Origin: Thiomicrospira sp. UBA5634 | GTDB taxonomy: Bacteria; Pseudomonadota; Gammaproteobacteria; Thiomicrospirales; Thiomicrospiraceae | Length of the DNA: 14,347 nucleotides | NCBI GenBank assembly: GCA_002421475.1 | Contig: DIJW01000040.1 | Location: 1 to 14,347 of the forward strand | Direction of reading: 5' to 3' | Shown: positions 1-8,784 of the stretch, in pieces | How the letters are laid out: each line of letters begins with the position of its first letter | Position numbering within the stretch: the stretch's first letter is position 1 | Position numbers and translations under genes: made by a program | The notes under the pieces: model-generated | Told to the model about the DNA's origin: nothing | Database searches by the model: none | Seen by the model: the letters and a program-made list of their open reading frames with translations, nothing else

Positions 1-2
1 TC

Positions 3-389
3 GGCTGGGACAGCGACATGACGGCCTACGGTCCCAAGGCGCACCTGGGTTCGGCCGTCATCGACTGGGCGCCCTACTACATCAAGTCGGTCGGCGAGGC
101 GCTGGACGGCAAGTGGACCACCGGCCAGGCCTGGTGGGGCGTCAAGGAAGGCGCGATCGACATGGTCTCAGTGGCCGCCGACGTGCCGGATGAAACCAAA
201 AAGCGGATCGACGAGATCAAGGCGGGCCTGAAGGATGGCAGCTTCAACATCTGGAAGGGCCTGATCGTGGACAACACCGGCAAGGAAATGGTCGCCAAGG
301 ACACTGTGGCCGACGACAAGTTCCTGGGTGGCGTCAACTTCTACGTTAAGGGCGTAGAGGGCAAGGTGCCTGGCGGCGAGAAGAAGTAA
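3..389 (+). CDS. BMP-family ABC transporter substrate-binding protein, C-terminal part (5' end outside window)
   Basis: The reading frame is already open at position 3 (G-W-D-S-D-M...), so the ATG at 18 is internal and the gene begins before the window. The visible ~128 residues resemble the C-terminus of the Bmp/PnrA-like lipoprotein family (PF02608), periplasmic binding proteins for nucleosides or purines that feed an ABC importer. Family-typical stretches are GSAVIDWAPYYIKSV, ADVPDETKKRIDEIKAGLKDGS and the C-terminal DDKFLGGVNFYVKGVEGKVPG. Codon use is strongly GC-ending, like Burkholderiales homologues and unlike the genes right of 3392. The stop TAA is at 387-389. A small inverted repeat (CGCC-TTAG-GGCG, 414-425) follows but has no T-run. 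The ligand cannot be told from this fragment. Confidence 0.85.
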   Translation, partial: GWDSDMTAYGPKAHLGSAVIDWAPYYIKSVGEALDGKWTTGQAWWGVKEGAIDMVSVAADVPDETKKRIDEIKAGLKDGSFNIWKGLIVDNTGKEMVAKDTVADDKFLGGVNFYVKGVEGKVPGGEKK

Positions 390-433
390 CAGACGCAACG
401 CCTGATCGAAAGCCGCCTTAGGGCGAATGGCAC

Positions 434-1321
434 TTACTTTGGCCGACACGCATGACCGTGCCGCTGGACTTGTCGGCGAGCCTGGGCGCGCGGCACCTTC
501 AGCCACGGGTATGGCTTGGGTCGTCGTTTTCGCATTCGCGGCTCGATGCGCCCGGGCCTGTGGCCGACCTTGGATTGCGCGATCAACACGAACAGCCGCT
601 GGTTGTCCTGCGCGGCGCATAGGCCGCGCGCTGTCCACTCGGTCCACAGTTGCACCGTGTGCTTGAAGCTCAGGCCACGCGGGTCCACGCCGGCCTTGCA
701 AGCGGCCTGCGCCATCAGCAGCCGGATCACGTTGTAGGCCAGCAAGTGCACCCACAGTTGCTTCTCGTTCATCTGCGGCGTCTGGCAGCTCAGCACATCC
801 ATGCCGGTGGTGGTCTTGAGGTTGCGCAGGTCCAGCTCGACGTTCCAGCGGCGGGCATAGAGTTCCGACAGCTCGGCCTTGCCGAGGTCTCGCGCACTCA
901 CCATCGTGGTGACCAGGACCTGGCGGCCCACTTTGGCTTCGCGCAGCATGAGGTCCTCTGGCATGCGAGCGTACTGCTCGGGCGTCATCCACTCGGGACG
1001 CGCCGGCTTGGGCCAGAACACGATGTGGTCGCGCGTATCGAGTTGCCAGCCGCGCCTGAAGTCGGTGATGCGCGCTCCGTTCTGCTTGAACACGACGTCC
1101 ACGTCCCGCTCCAGCAGCATGGCGATCAGGAAGTAGTTGCAGTACAGGGCATCGGCGAGCATCACATCGCCGGTGCGAAAGACTTCGAGCAGACCGCGCA
1201 CCAGGCCGAGTTCGCTGTTGGCGGTTGTAAGCCAGCGCACAAATCTGGCTGCGAGACCGCGTTTTGATGGATGGGCCAGATGAGTCTTGCTCCGCGTCGT
1301 TGGCGCGGTGAGCGGCTGCAT
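434..1321 (-). pseudogene. IS4-family transposase, N-terminally truncated
   Basis: This 295-codon frame ends at TAA (434-436) and carries the C-terminal catalytic half of an IS4-family DDE transposase. The diagnostic YREK motif is present with exact spacing, Y-(2)-R-(3)-E-(6)-K, in YARRWNVELDLRNLK; its E is the catalytic glutamate. The second catalytic aspartate is probably the D of MLADALY. The first D and the N-terminal domain are missing: IS4 transposases are usually well over 400 residues and the family-like sequence here begins only around ANSELGLVRGLL (about 1230). The C-terminus (GRIEPRMRKRRPKPYPWLKVPRAQ) looks intact. The ATG at 1321 is merely the first in an open frame. The element is therefore a remnant and should not be active. 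I could not define its outer inverted repeat between 390 and 433. Confidence 0.8.
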
Positions 1322-1341
1322 TGCCGGGGCAATGGCGTCGA

Positions 1342-1593
1342 TCAGAACGGGACGTCGGCTTCGTCGATGTCGATGTCGTGCGCGGCAGGCGCCACCGTGT
1401 TGCGGTCATCACGCAACACCTGCTGGATCTGCAGACCGTAGCAAGCCCAGACGTGTTCGCGCAATTCGTCCAGGATCTCGAAGACTGCGACGGCCTGCTC
1501 AGGCGACCAGTGAGTGGGCAGCGTGATCGAGCCGGCTGCCACGCGATGCCGGGTGAAGTCGATGTCCGCGGGCACGGCACGCCGGCGCTGCAT
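1342..1593 (-). CDS. Small unassigned ORF downstream of istB remnant
   Basis: An 83-residue ORF with ATG at 1593-1591 overlapping the istB frame, stop TGA at 1342-1344. It is acidic towards the C-terminus (DIDIDEADVPF) with a probable helical centre (WSPEQAVAVFEILDELREHVWACYGLQIQQVL). I do not assign it to a named family. Small ORFs of this general look sit beside IstB-like ATPases in proteobacterial mobile elements, which is recollection rather than a search result. The position directly after istB and the frame change relative to it suggest a passenger or accessory gene of the same IS21-like element. A function cannot be given. Confidence 0.5.
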   Translation of the reverse strand: MQRRRAVPADIDFTRHRVAAGSITLPTHWSPEQAVAVFEILDELREHVWACYGLQIQQVLRDDRNTVAPAAHDIDIDEADVPF

Positions 1594-2097
1594 GGCTTGC
1601 CCGCCTTGGGTCGCACGGTGCGGCGTTGCGCCGCCTTGAGCTCAGTGCGCGCCTTGGCCTCCTTGAGCCGGTAGGACTCACCTTTGATGGGCACGATCTC
1701 GCAGCGGTGTACCAACCGGTCGATCAACGACACCACGCAGGCCGCGTTGGGGAATACCTCGTGCCACTCCTGGAAACTCCTGTTGGTGGTGACCACCGTA
1801 CTTTTGTTCTCGTAACGCCGACTGATCAACTCGAACAGCAAATCGGCGTGCCGGTTGGAGTAGGACAGGTAACCGACCTCATCGATCAACAACAAGTCCG
1901 GTGCTGCGTAATGGCGCAGTCGCCTGCGCAATGCCGAGTCACTGTCCAGCGCAGCCAGATCCCCCAGCAACTGACCCGCAGTGGTAAACAGCACCGTGCG
2001 ACCCTCGATCAGCGCTTGGTGGCCCAGATTGCATGCCAGCATCGACTTGCCCACGCCGTTGGGGCCGACCAGCACCACGTTGGTGGCGTCAGTGTCG
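1593..2097 (-). pseudogene. istB: IS21-type helper ATPase IstB, truncated by IS3 insertion
   Basis: AAA+ helper ATPase of IS21-family transposition, which normally activates the partner transposase IstA. Visible are Walker A GPNGVGKS, just inside the break, Walker B LLLIDEVGYLSY, the sensor-like VVTTNRSFQEW and the typical C-terminus VVSLIDRLVHRCEIVPIKGESYRLKEAKAR. The N-terminal domain is gone: family-like sequence starts at DTDATNVVLVG where the IS3 element ends (2098). No istA lies in the window. The expected stop after the lysine/arginine-rich tail is absent. The frame stays open far beyond, to 168, across the small ORF and the IS4 remnant, so the end given here (about 1593) is my estimate of the native C-terminus. 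The gene is non-functional as it stands. Confidence 0.8.
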
Positions 2098-2130
2098 TGG
2101 TCAAGTAATTTCGTACAAAAAGATAGGGCG
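2098..2130 (+). repeat. IS3 terminal inverted repeat, low-coordinate end (transposase 3' side)
   Basis: Begins TGGTCAAGTAATTTCG and pairs with the repeat at 3359-3391. It lies 9 bases beyond the orfB stop codon (2140-2142), as expected for the right end of an IS3 element. It defines the boundary with the istB remnant. Confidence 0.8.
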
Positions 2131-2139
2131 TGAGGTGAT

Positions 2140-3391
<1,252 letters not shown>

Positions 3392-3866
3392 GAACACAGC
3401 AAATCTGCAGTCCAACCCAGTTTTTGATAAGTGCATTTATGCCGTCTTTTATGACATGATGCGGACGTCCGGCGTAGGAATACAAACCGTCATCCAAGTA
3501 CCAGCCCTGCACAGTATTGGCCTGCTTTTTGACTTGGTGCATCGCATATTGAAACTCAATCCGACGATCACTGCCAACCGCAATAACATCAGGATAAAAC
3601 GCCGTCAGGCCTTGTTTGATTCGCTCAAAATTGTCGCGTCGCTCTTGCAATTTTGGGCGGCCTTTTGCCACGCCCGGGAGGATTTTTAGCTGTTTAAACG
3701 GGGTTTCTTGCCATGCTGTTAGCGCTCGAATATAAAGGTTGTCACCAAGTTTTTTTTGATCAATCAACCAGAGTTCCGCTACATCGGTTTCACGCCGCGC
3801 GTTCGCTAACGCCGCACTCACTAGCACATTTAAAGGCGTTGAAGGCATATAGAGAATTCGTGACAT
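3392..3866 (-). pseudogene. Surface-glycan glycosyltransferase, 3' end lost at IS3 element
   Basis: The gene starts at ATG 3866, overlapping the waaC stop as TAATG, so it is the next gene of the LPS operon. About 158 native codons remain before the IS3 repeat. The frame then runs a few codons into the IS and stops at 3381-3383. The N-terminus MSRILYMPSTPLNVLVSAALANA suggests a first Rossmann-type strand. The stretch FYPDVIAVGSDRRIEFQYA and the WYLDDGLYSYAGRP motif are reminiscent of GT52/polysialyltransferase-like (PF07388) families, where a D-[DE]-G-x-x-S-Y element occurs. That family assignment is from motif memory and is tentative. The expected second, nucleotide-sugar-binding half is missing and nothing like it follows beyond the IS. 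The protein is very likely inactive in this arrangement. In an intact genome it would probably add a sugar to the LPS core or a capsule-like glycan. Confidence 0.6.
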
Positions 3867-4957
3867 TACATAACCCCTATATCGTTTATTAGGTCATCTT
3901 TCACGTCACGATCAAATGCCGGCAATTTTGCCAACACCTCATCGACCGACAATCCTTGCAACGATTGTTGTGCCTGACCCGGTTTGAATTTTTTAATGTA
4001 ATTCGGCGCTAACGGCGAACATAAATGCACTACGTTTTGCCCCAATGCGCCGACTAGCTTAGGATCGGTCACACGATACAGCACCACCATCGGCACATCG
4101 AGCGCGGCGGCAACGTGCGAGAGCCCCGTGTCCACCGACACCACGGCTTTGGCGTGTTTAAGTAATCGTGCCATCTCATTTAATTTCAGTTGCTGTGGCG
4201 GACACCATACCCCGAGGGCACCTAGGGCCTGGTGGTTTAAACCGGCTGCTAAACGCTCTGAACGCACTTTTTCCTCCGCATTACCCCAAGGTAAAACAAC
4301 TTTTAGGCCTTGCTGATTCAGTTTAGTGATCAGTTGCTGCCAATGATCTTCCGGCCAATATTTAGTTTCCCATGTCGTTGCATGTAAACAGACTACATAA
4401 GGCTGATTGCTAATCTGTTCAGCAAGTTGCTCTAATGGCAACCAGGCCTGGTGGTTGAGACCATATTCAATCGGAGTCGTTGGAATAGGATAGTTTAATG
4501 CTTTGGCAAACAATTCGCGCAAGCGTGTAATGGCATGCTGATCTTTGACAACGTGGATTTTGCGATCATAAAACAAGCTGGCCAATTTCTCGCGCGCCGA
4601 AGCCCAATCTAGGCCGACCTTACCTATCTTAGGCGCAGCAATTTGCCGAACCACCCAAGCACTTTTTAATAAGCCTTGCGCATCCAATACCAAATCGTAT
4701 TTTTGCTCGTTAAGCTTGGCAAAAAAAGCAGCTTTTTGTTGGCGGGTTTGTTTGGCGAACGGACGCTTACGCCATTGGCGCAAACTGATTGGCAACACGC
4801 GATCTATCACCGGATGCCACGCAGGGATTTCCCTAAATGCGTCTTCCACCACCCAATCAACCACCAGGCCTGGTATCGCGCGTTGTGCATCTGTCAAAGC
4901 GGGAAACGTGTGAAACACATCCCCCATTGACGACATTTTGATTAAAAGAATCCGCAA
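3866..4957 (-). CDS. waaC: Lipopolysaccharide heptosyltransferase I
   Basis: A GT9 family enzyme of 363 residues that transfers L-glycero-D-manno-heptose from ADP-heptose to the first Kdo of Kdo2-lipid A on the cytoplasmic face of the inner membrane. The N-terminus MRILLIKMSSMGDVFHTFP is the WaaC signature, with the catalytic-base D13 of SSMGD. Other family segments are VLDAQGLLKSA (90-100), CLHATTWETKYWPEDHW (190-206), VLPWGNAEEKVRSERLA (221-237) and the ADP-heptose-binding VSVDTGLSHVAAALDVP (273-289; D276). The start is TTG at 4957: it alone preserves the first beta strand, and the next ATG (codon 8) would remove it. It lies 4 bases after the hldD stop and overlaps the next gene by one base, implying translational coupling. 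The C-terminus is somewhat longer than usual, with a charged tail. Two ACCAGGCCTGGT palindromes fall inside it in different reading frames. Confidence 0.93.
   Translation of the reverse strand: MRILLIKMSSMGDVFHTFPALTDAQRAIPGLVVDWVVEDAFREIPAWHPVIDRVLPISLRQWRKRPFAKQTRQQKAAFFAKLNEQKYDLVLDAQGLLKSAWVVRQIAAPKIGKVGLDWASAREKLASLFYDRKIHVVKDQHAITRLRELFAKALNYPIPTTPIEYGLNHQAWLPLEQLAEQISNQPYVVCLHATTWETKYWPEDHWQQLITKLNQQGLKVVLPWGNAEEKVRSERLAAGLNHQALGALGVWCPPQQLKLNEMARLLKHAKAVVSVDTGLSHVAAALDVPMVVLYRVTDPKLVGALGQNVVHLCSPLAPNYIKKFKPGQAQQSLQGLSVDEVLAKLPAFDRDVKDDLINDIGVM
4441..4452. repeat. ACCAGGCCTGGT palindrome, copy 1 (in waaC)
   Basis: Perfect 12-bp palindrome. On the coding strand it is read in the CAG-GCC-TGG frame (Q170-A171-W172). 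It contains two abutting CCWGG motifs and a central AGGCCT. Confidence 0.9.
4863..4874. repeat. ACCAGGCCTGGT palindrome, copy 2 (in waaC)
   Basis: Perfect 12-bp palindrome, read in the CCA-GGC-CTG frame (P29-G30-L31), different from copies 1 and 4. The same DNA is thus kept while the encoded residues differ. Confidence 0.9.
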
Positions 4958-4961
4958 AGTT

Positions 4962-5930
4962 TTACTTCGTAAAGTCTAAAAAATGCTTGTTTTCCGTGAG
5001 CCAGCTAAGGTATTTGTGCACACCTTCTGCCACGGTATGGAACTTATCGCTATAACCGGCTTGGCGTAAACGAGTGTTATCCGCCTGAGTAAAACTTTGA
5101 TACGCGCCTTTTAAATGCTCCGGGAACGGAATGAATTCAATCTCACCTTTGCCGTGAAACTTAATCACTGTTTCAGCAATATTTTTAAATGGCTCCGCTG
5201 CTGCCGGGCCAAGATTAAAAATACCCGACTTATCAGGGTTAGCCATAAACCAAAGATTCACTTTAACCACATCTTCGATATAGACAAAGTCACGAGTTTG
5301 CATACCGGCGTCATAACCGTCATACGCACCGAATAATTTGAGTTTTTCACCACGTAAAATTTGATTATGCAGTTTAAACGCCACACTGGCCATATCGCCT
5401 TTATGCTGTTCGCGCGGCCCATAAACATTAAAGTAACGGAAACCGACTACCTGACTTTGCGCTTTTGGCAAAATTTGGCGTACATATTGGTCAAATTGGA
5501 ACTTAGAAAAACCGTAAACGTTTAACGGTTTTTCATATTGACGTTCTTCGATAAACACCGGGCCATCGCCATAAGTAGCGGCTGAGGAGGCATATAAAAA
5601 AGGAATTTTGCGATCTAAACAATAGTGCAATAAGTCTTTGGAATATTCATAGTTATTGTCCATGACATATTTGCCATCCCACTCCGTGGTGGCGGAACAC
5701 GCACCTTCATGAAACACACAATCAATATCCGGCAACCCGTCTTCGGCAAAAATTCTCGCTTGAAAGTCTTCTTTATCGAGGTAATCCGCGATATCACAAT
5801 CGGCAATATTAATAAATTTTTTGCCGTTTTTTAGGTTATCCACCACCAAAATATCGCTACGCCCCAGCGCATTTAACGCCTTAACGATATTACTTCCAAT
5901 AAATCCAGCGCCACCGGTTACGACAATCAC
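4962..5930 (-). CDS. hldD: ADP-L-glycero-D-manno-heptose 6-epimerase
   Basis: A short-chain dehydrogenase/reductase of the extended type, 322 residues, converting ADP-D-glycero- to ADP-L-glycero-D-manno-heptose, the donor used by WaaC just downstream. The NADP-binding GGAGFIGSN is at residues 6-14. [13 protein letters not shown] (74-86), the SSAATYGDG serine region (115-123) and the catalytic Y139-x3-K143 pair (YGFSK) follow. [22 protein letters not shown] (164-185) and the substrate loop [18 protein letters not shown] are typical of HldD. The start is GTG at 5930, supported by an AGAGGA ribosome-binding site (5938-5943) seven bases upstream. The ATG further upstream meets a stop after five codons. 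It sits 60 bases after dgkA and 4 bases before waaC, so precursor synthesis and transfer are co-transcribed. Confidence 0.95.
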   Translation of the reverse strand: MIVVTGGAGFIGSNIVKALNALGRSDILVVDNLKNGKKFINIADCDIADYLDKEDFQARIFAEDGLPDIDCVFHEGACSATTEWDGKYVMDNNYEYSKDLLHYCLDRKIPFLYASSAATYGDGPVFIEERQYEKPLNVYGFSKFQFDQYVRQILPKAQSQVVGFRYFNVYGPREQHKGDMASVAFKLHNQILRGEKLKLFGAYDGYDAGMQTRDFVYIEDVVKVNLWFMANPDKSGIFNLGPAAAEPFKNIAETVIKFHGKGEIEFIPFPEHLKGAYQSFTQADNTRLRQAGYSDKFHTVAEGVHKYLSWLTENKHFLDFTK

Positions 5931-5990
5931 GGTCTAATCCTCTTTATTCATAAAAATTGGTGCAAATTGTATCACAAGCGTTTGATTAGA

Positions 5991-6374
5991 TTAGGCGACC
6001 CAGTAATTTGATAGCTTGTCTAAAACAAACCCACCCCACACTAAAATGGCCAGTGCAAAACTGACAAAAACGGCAGCAGAGGCCTGATCTTTGGCTCGAC
6101 CTGATAATGGGTGATAGTCTTCACTAATTCGGTCAACCACCGTTTCTAAGCTGGAGTTAAGCAGTTCAACAATCAGCACAATCAGCAAGACTCCGATTAA
6201 TAACACACGTTCAACCACGGTTTCACCCAACCAAAAAGCCAGCGGCAACATCAATGCAAACAATACGACTTCTTGGCGAAACGCAGCCTCTTCTTTCCAA
6301 GTAGCCACAAAACCTTTCCATGAATAAAGTGCAGCGTAAAAAATACGCTTTAAACCTGTGTGTGGCGATTTCAC
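5991..6374 (-). CDS. dgkA: Diacylglycerol kinase (integral membrane)
   Basis: A small three-helix inner-membrane kinase of 127 residues (family about 120) that phosphorylates diacylglycerol to phosphatidate with ATP. The family signature VELLNSSLETVVDRISEDYHPLSGRAKDQASAAV is present (69-102). By alignment with E. coli DgkA the catalytic glutamate is E70, with E29, E77, K95 and D96 around the active site. Membrane segments are about 36-50, 54-72 and 98-117. The start is GTG at 6374, whose bases overlap the TGA of the upstream phosphoethanolamine transferase (GTGA), a strong sign of translational coupling. This makes biochemical sense because PEtN transfer from phosphatidylethanolamine releases diacylglycerol, the DgkA substrate. 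Confidence 0.95.
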   Translation of the reverse strand: MKSPHTGLKRIFYAALYSWKGFVATWKEEAAFRQEVVLFALMLPLAFWLGETVVERVLLIGVLLIVLIVELLNSSLETVVDRISEDYHPLSGRAKDQASAAVFVSFALAILVWGGFVLDKLSNYWVA

Positions 6375-7987
6375 TTTAAATAATCCTCATAAGGTTTACC
6401 ATAAATAATGCGTTGTTTAGGCTGGTAATTCGGCGTGCAAAGCGCACGATTTGCGTCGTACAAACTGCTTCCTACCTGGGTTAAGCACAAGGTCAAATGA
6501 AATAAATCATCCAACATAACCGATTGATTTCGTTGCTCATAAACTGTTTTATCTACATTTGAAAATGTATCTTGATAAGATTGATTACGCCAAAAAATTA
6601 AAGGGATTTCAAGCATGTGGCGCGTTACACCATCCGGGCCATGACCTTTAAAATTTTTACTGTCAAAAACCTCTTCGCCATGGTCGGCAAAAAACAATAA
6701 CCCGCTAATGCCCTGAGATTGTCTTAATTTATTGATCCAACCCCTTAACAGAGAATCACTGTACAAAACTGAATTATCGTAAGCATTAATATCGGAAATT
6801 TGTGACTTTGAAAGTTTATCGGTATACGCTTGAATTCCCTTGTCATCGGTAAAAACTTCAAACTGATCTGCGGGATACTTACTTCGATAATGCAAATGGC
6901 TGCCCATCATGTGAACAAATATCACTTTATGTTTAGCCGTGTCTTCCATTGCTTTTTCAATATAAGGCGTCATATAACCATCATAACGATAAGCTTCAAC
7001 GCCATGAAAATCATGACTAATAAAGTGACTTTGATCCGCGATTGCCGCTATCGCGGAAGTGGGATATCGTAATGGCTGTTGATTAGAAATCCACCAGGTT
7101 TTAAAGCCGGCTTTTTTAAATATTTCCATTAAACTTAGTGCCGTTTGTGCTTCGTTTAACTGAGCATGAGAAACACTGGTTAAACTAACGCTCAGTGATG
7201 GACGCGTTTGCGCATAAGCCGTAACAGCGTCTTTAAACACGATACTTTCAGTGGCCAGTTTATCTAAATTGGGCGTTGTTTCTCGATCATAGCCATATAA
7301 CGACATGTGGTTACGATTTAACGACTCGCCAATAACAATGACATAAGTTTGTGGGTCTTCAATGGCTTTAGTTGCACTAAAATCAGCGGTTTCATAACGT
7401 TTTTTACGCTCCGCAATGACTTCTTCCAGCGACTGTCGGTTCTTTGGAAAATCCATCGCCACACCGGCAAATCCCGGAACCACCTCAAAAAACCGACCTC
7501 GTTGATCAAACTGTTGCAGTGCAAACACCAACATTAATACACCCAAAACAACTAACGTTTTTTGCGTCCGACTGGCGGCCGATTGAAACACAACCTGACG
7601 TAATGCCACATACGAAAGCACTAAATAAACACTGAGCAACAAGGTGTTTTCGAGCCCGATATAGGCTAACGCAAATTCAAAACCTTCTTTTGAATCGGTG
7701 TACACCAATGCTTCGAGCGAAGCGCTCATAAACACCCCGCCAAAGGTTACGGCATACAAAATATCCAACGCTCCAGAAATGACAAATGCAATTAGGATCG
7801 CCAAGAAAAACTTCTGTAAAATGCTATGTCGGAATAAATAAGCAAAACCGCCAATCATGAGCAACCAGCCGACGCGTGCATTGAGTTCGGATTCGCGAAT
7901 AAAGTCGGCATAGCCATACATTACTGCCAAAGGGAAAAACAATACAAAAAAAGTAGCCCACCAATGGGAGGTAAGAAATTTAGACAT
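6371..7987 (-). CDS. Phosphoethanolamine transferase (EptA/CptA type)
   Basis: A 538-residue inner-membrane protein with about five N-terminal transmembrane helices (roughly residues 9-28, 41-57, 60-82, 107-127, 143-158) and a periplasmic sulfatase/alkaline-phosphatase-fold domain (about 212-500; PF00884). Metal and nucleophile positions are visible: E221 in VIVIGESLNRNHMSLYGY, T261 in AQTRPSLS as the probable nucleophile, D435/H436 in FADHGEEVFD and H449 in KGHGPDG. MGSHLHYRSKYP (361-372) matches the substrate-pocket motif. The family transfers PEtN from phosphatidylethanolamine to lipid A, Kdo, core heptose or periplasmic glucans. The QTRPSL form is closer to CptA/EptB/OpgE-like members than to EptA, so core heptose is a reasonable target given hldD and waaC downstream, but this is inference. 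It is the first gene of the leftward operon, starting at ATG 7987 with a weak AGG upstream. Confidence 0.88.
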   Translation of the reverse strand: MSKFLTSHWWATFFVLFFPLAVMYGYADFIRESELNARVGWLLMIGGFAYLFRHSILQKFFLAILIAFVISGALDILYAVTFGGVFMSASLEALVYTDSKEGFEFALAYIGLENTLLLSVYLVLSYVALRQVVFQSAASRTQKTLVVLGVLMLVFALQQFDQRGRFFEVVPGFAGVAMDFPKNRQSLEEVIAERKKRYETADFSATKAIEDPQTYVIVIGESLNRNHMSLYGYDRETTPNLDKLATESIVFKDAVTAYAQTRPSLSVSLTSVSHAQLNEAQTALSLMEIFKKAGFKTWWISNQQPLRYPTSAIAAIADQSHFISHDFHGVEAYRYDGYMTPYIEKAMEDTAKHKVIFVHMMGSHLHYRSKYPADQFEVFTDDKGIQAYTDKLSKSQISDINAYDNSVLYSDSLLRGWINKLRQSQGISGLLFFADHGEEVFDSKNFKGHGPDGVTRHMLEIPLIFWRNQSYQDTFSNVDKTVYEQRNQSVMLDDLFHLTLCLTQVGSSLYDANRALCTPNYQPKQRIIYGKPYEDYLK

Positions 7988-8107
7988 GTGGATTAAACCT
8001 GAACGTTAACTGATCACTAACAAAGTGCCACATTCTAACATTTCCTCGTTCAATCCCTATAAAAAAGGTAGAATAGCGCACAATTTTTATAAATTTGCTA
8101 GGTTTGA
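7988..8107. promoter_or_regulatory. Divergent promoter region of the LPS locus
   Basis: This 120-bp spacer separates two divergent operons and must hold both promoters. A rightward -10-like TAGAAT lies at 8069-8074 with no good -35. Leftward, TTGTGC followed 16 bases later by TATAGG (about 8081-8086 and 8059-8064), and a separate TAGAAT at 8032-8037, are possible elements. None is a convincing full sigma70 promoter, so start sites cannot be named. The region is AT-rich and shows no obvious operator. Confidence 0.45.
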
Positions 8108-8770
8108 ATGGAACGTTTAACTACCCGCTGGGGTCGACTTTTAGCTTACTTGGAAGCATGGTTCGTCGACCATGAAGTGTTACGAATAATGTATCGTAAC
8201 TTTTATCGTTTATCTGACCGGGCTTTTCGCAGCAACCACCCTTCTGCGGCATTTCTTGCTAAGTTACAAGCCAAACGCGGTTTAAAAACGGTCATCAGTT
8301 TACGCCGCGCGGATGCGTCCGGGCAGTATCTGTTGGAAAAAGAAGCTTGCGATAAACTTGGGATTAAACTCATAAACCACCCAATGTCATCACGCAGCTT
8401 ACCGGATGTTGACAAGGTGTTGGAAGCTAAACAGATTTTAGAAAATGCAGAATACCCAATATTAATTCATTGCAAATCGGGGGCGGATCGCGCCGGACTC
8501 ATGAGTGTTTTTTATAAACACTTTATTGAACACCAACCACTTGAACAAGCGGTTGAACAGCTGGGTATGAAATATGGCCACTTTCGTTGGGCGGACACCG
8601 GAAAATTAGATTTTTTCTTTGATAGTTTTTTTGCCTATCAAAAAACACATCCTGATGTCGACTTCTTAACATGGTTACAAACCGTGTATGACAAACCCGC
8701 ACTGAACGCTCAATTTAAGAGCTCCGGTTGGGCGAATATTGTTGTAAATAAGATTCTTCACCGCGAATAA
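8108..8770 (+). CDS. Cysteine-based (CX5R) phosphatase, atypical dual-specificity-like
   Basis: A 220-residue protein with the protein-tyrosine-phosphatase P-loop [10 protein letters not shown] (121-130; nucleophile C122, phosphate-binding R128). The N-terminal half has the atypical DSP pattern [15 protein letters not shown]…LKTVISLR (about 32-66), as in Siw14/PTPMT-like enzymes. D100 in SRSLPDVDK is a possible general acid. No signal peptide or transmembrane helix is clear, so it should be cytoplasmic or membrane-associated. Members of this fold remove phosphate from phosphotyrosine but also from lipids and inositol phosphates; PTPMT1, for example, acts on phosphatidylglycerophosphate. It is the first gene of the rightward operon, 14 bases before msbA, so an LPS or phospholipid intermediate is a reasonable substrate. 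That is inference; control of an LPS enzyme by dephosphorylation is the alternative. Confidence 0.75.
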   Translation: MERLTTRWGRLLAYLEAWFVDHEVLRIMYRNFYRLSDRAFRSNHPSAAFLAKLQAKRGLKTVISLRRADASGQYLLEKEACDKLGIKLINHPMSSRSLPDVDKVLEAKQILENAEYPILIHCKSGADRAGLMSVFYKHFIEHQPLEQAVEQLGMKYGHFRWADTGKLDFFFDSFFAYQKTHPDVDFLTWLQTVYDKPALNAQFKSSGWANIVVNKILHRE

Positions 8771-8781
8771 CCAGGCCTGGT
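8770..8781. repeat. ACCAGGCCTGGT palindrome, copy 3 (phosphatase-msbA spacer)
   Basis: Perfect 12-bp palindrome that begins on the last base of the phosphatase stop codon and ends three bases before the msbA ATG. It fills nearly all of the 14-base spacer and takes the place of an ordinary ribosome-binding site. Confidence 0.9.
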
Positions 8782-8784
8782 GCA

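Noticed and set aside
650..1267. Plus-strand frame of 205 codons opposite the IS4 transposase
   Set aside because: Histidine- and valine-rich low-information translation antisense to a clear transposase with the YREK motif; a shadow.
1626..2108. Plus-strand frame of 160 codons opposite istB
   Set aside because: Antisense to intact Walker motifs of IstB; no independent support.
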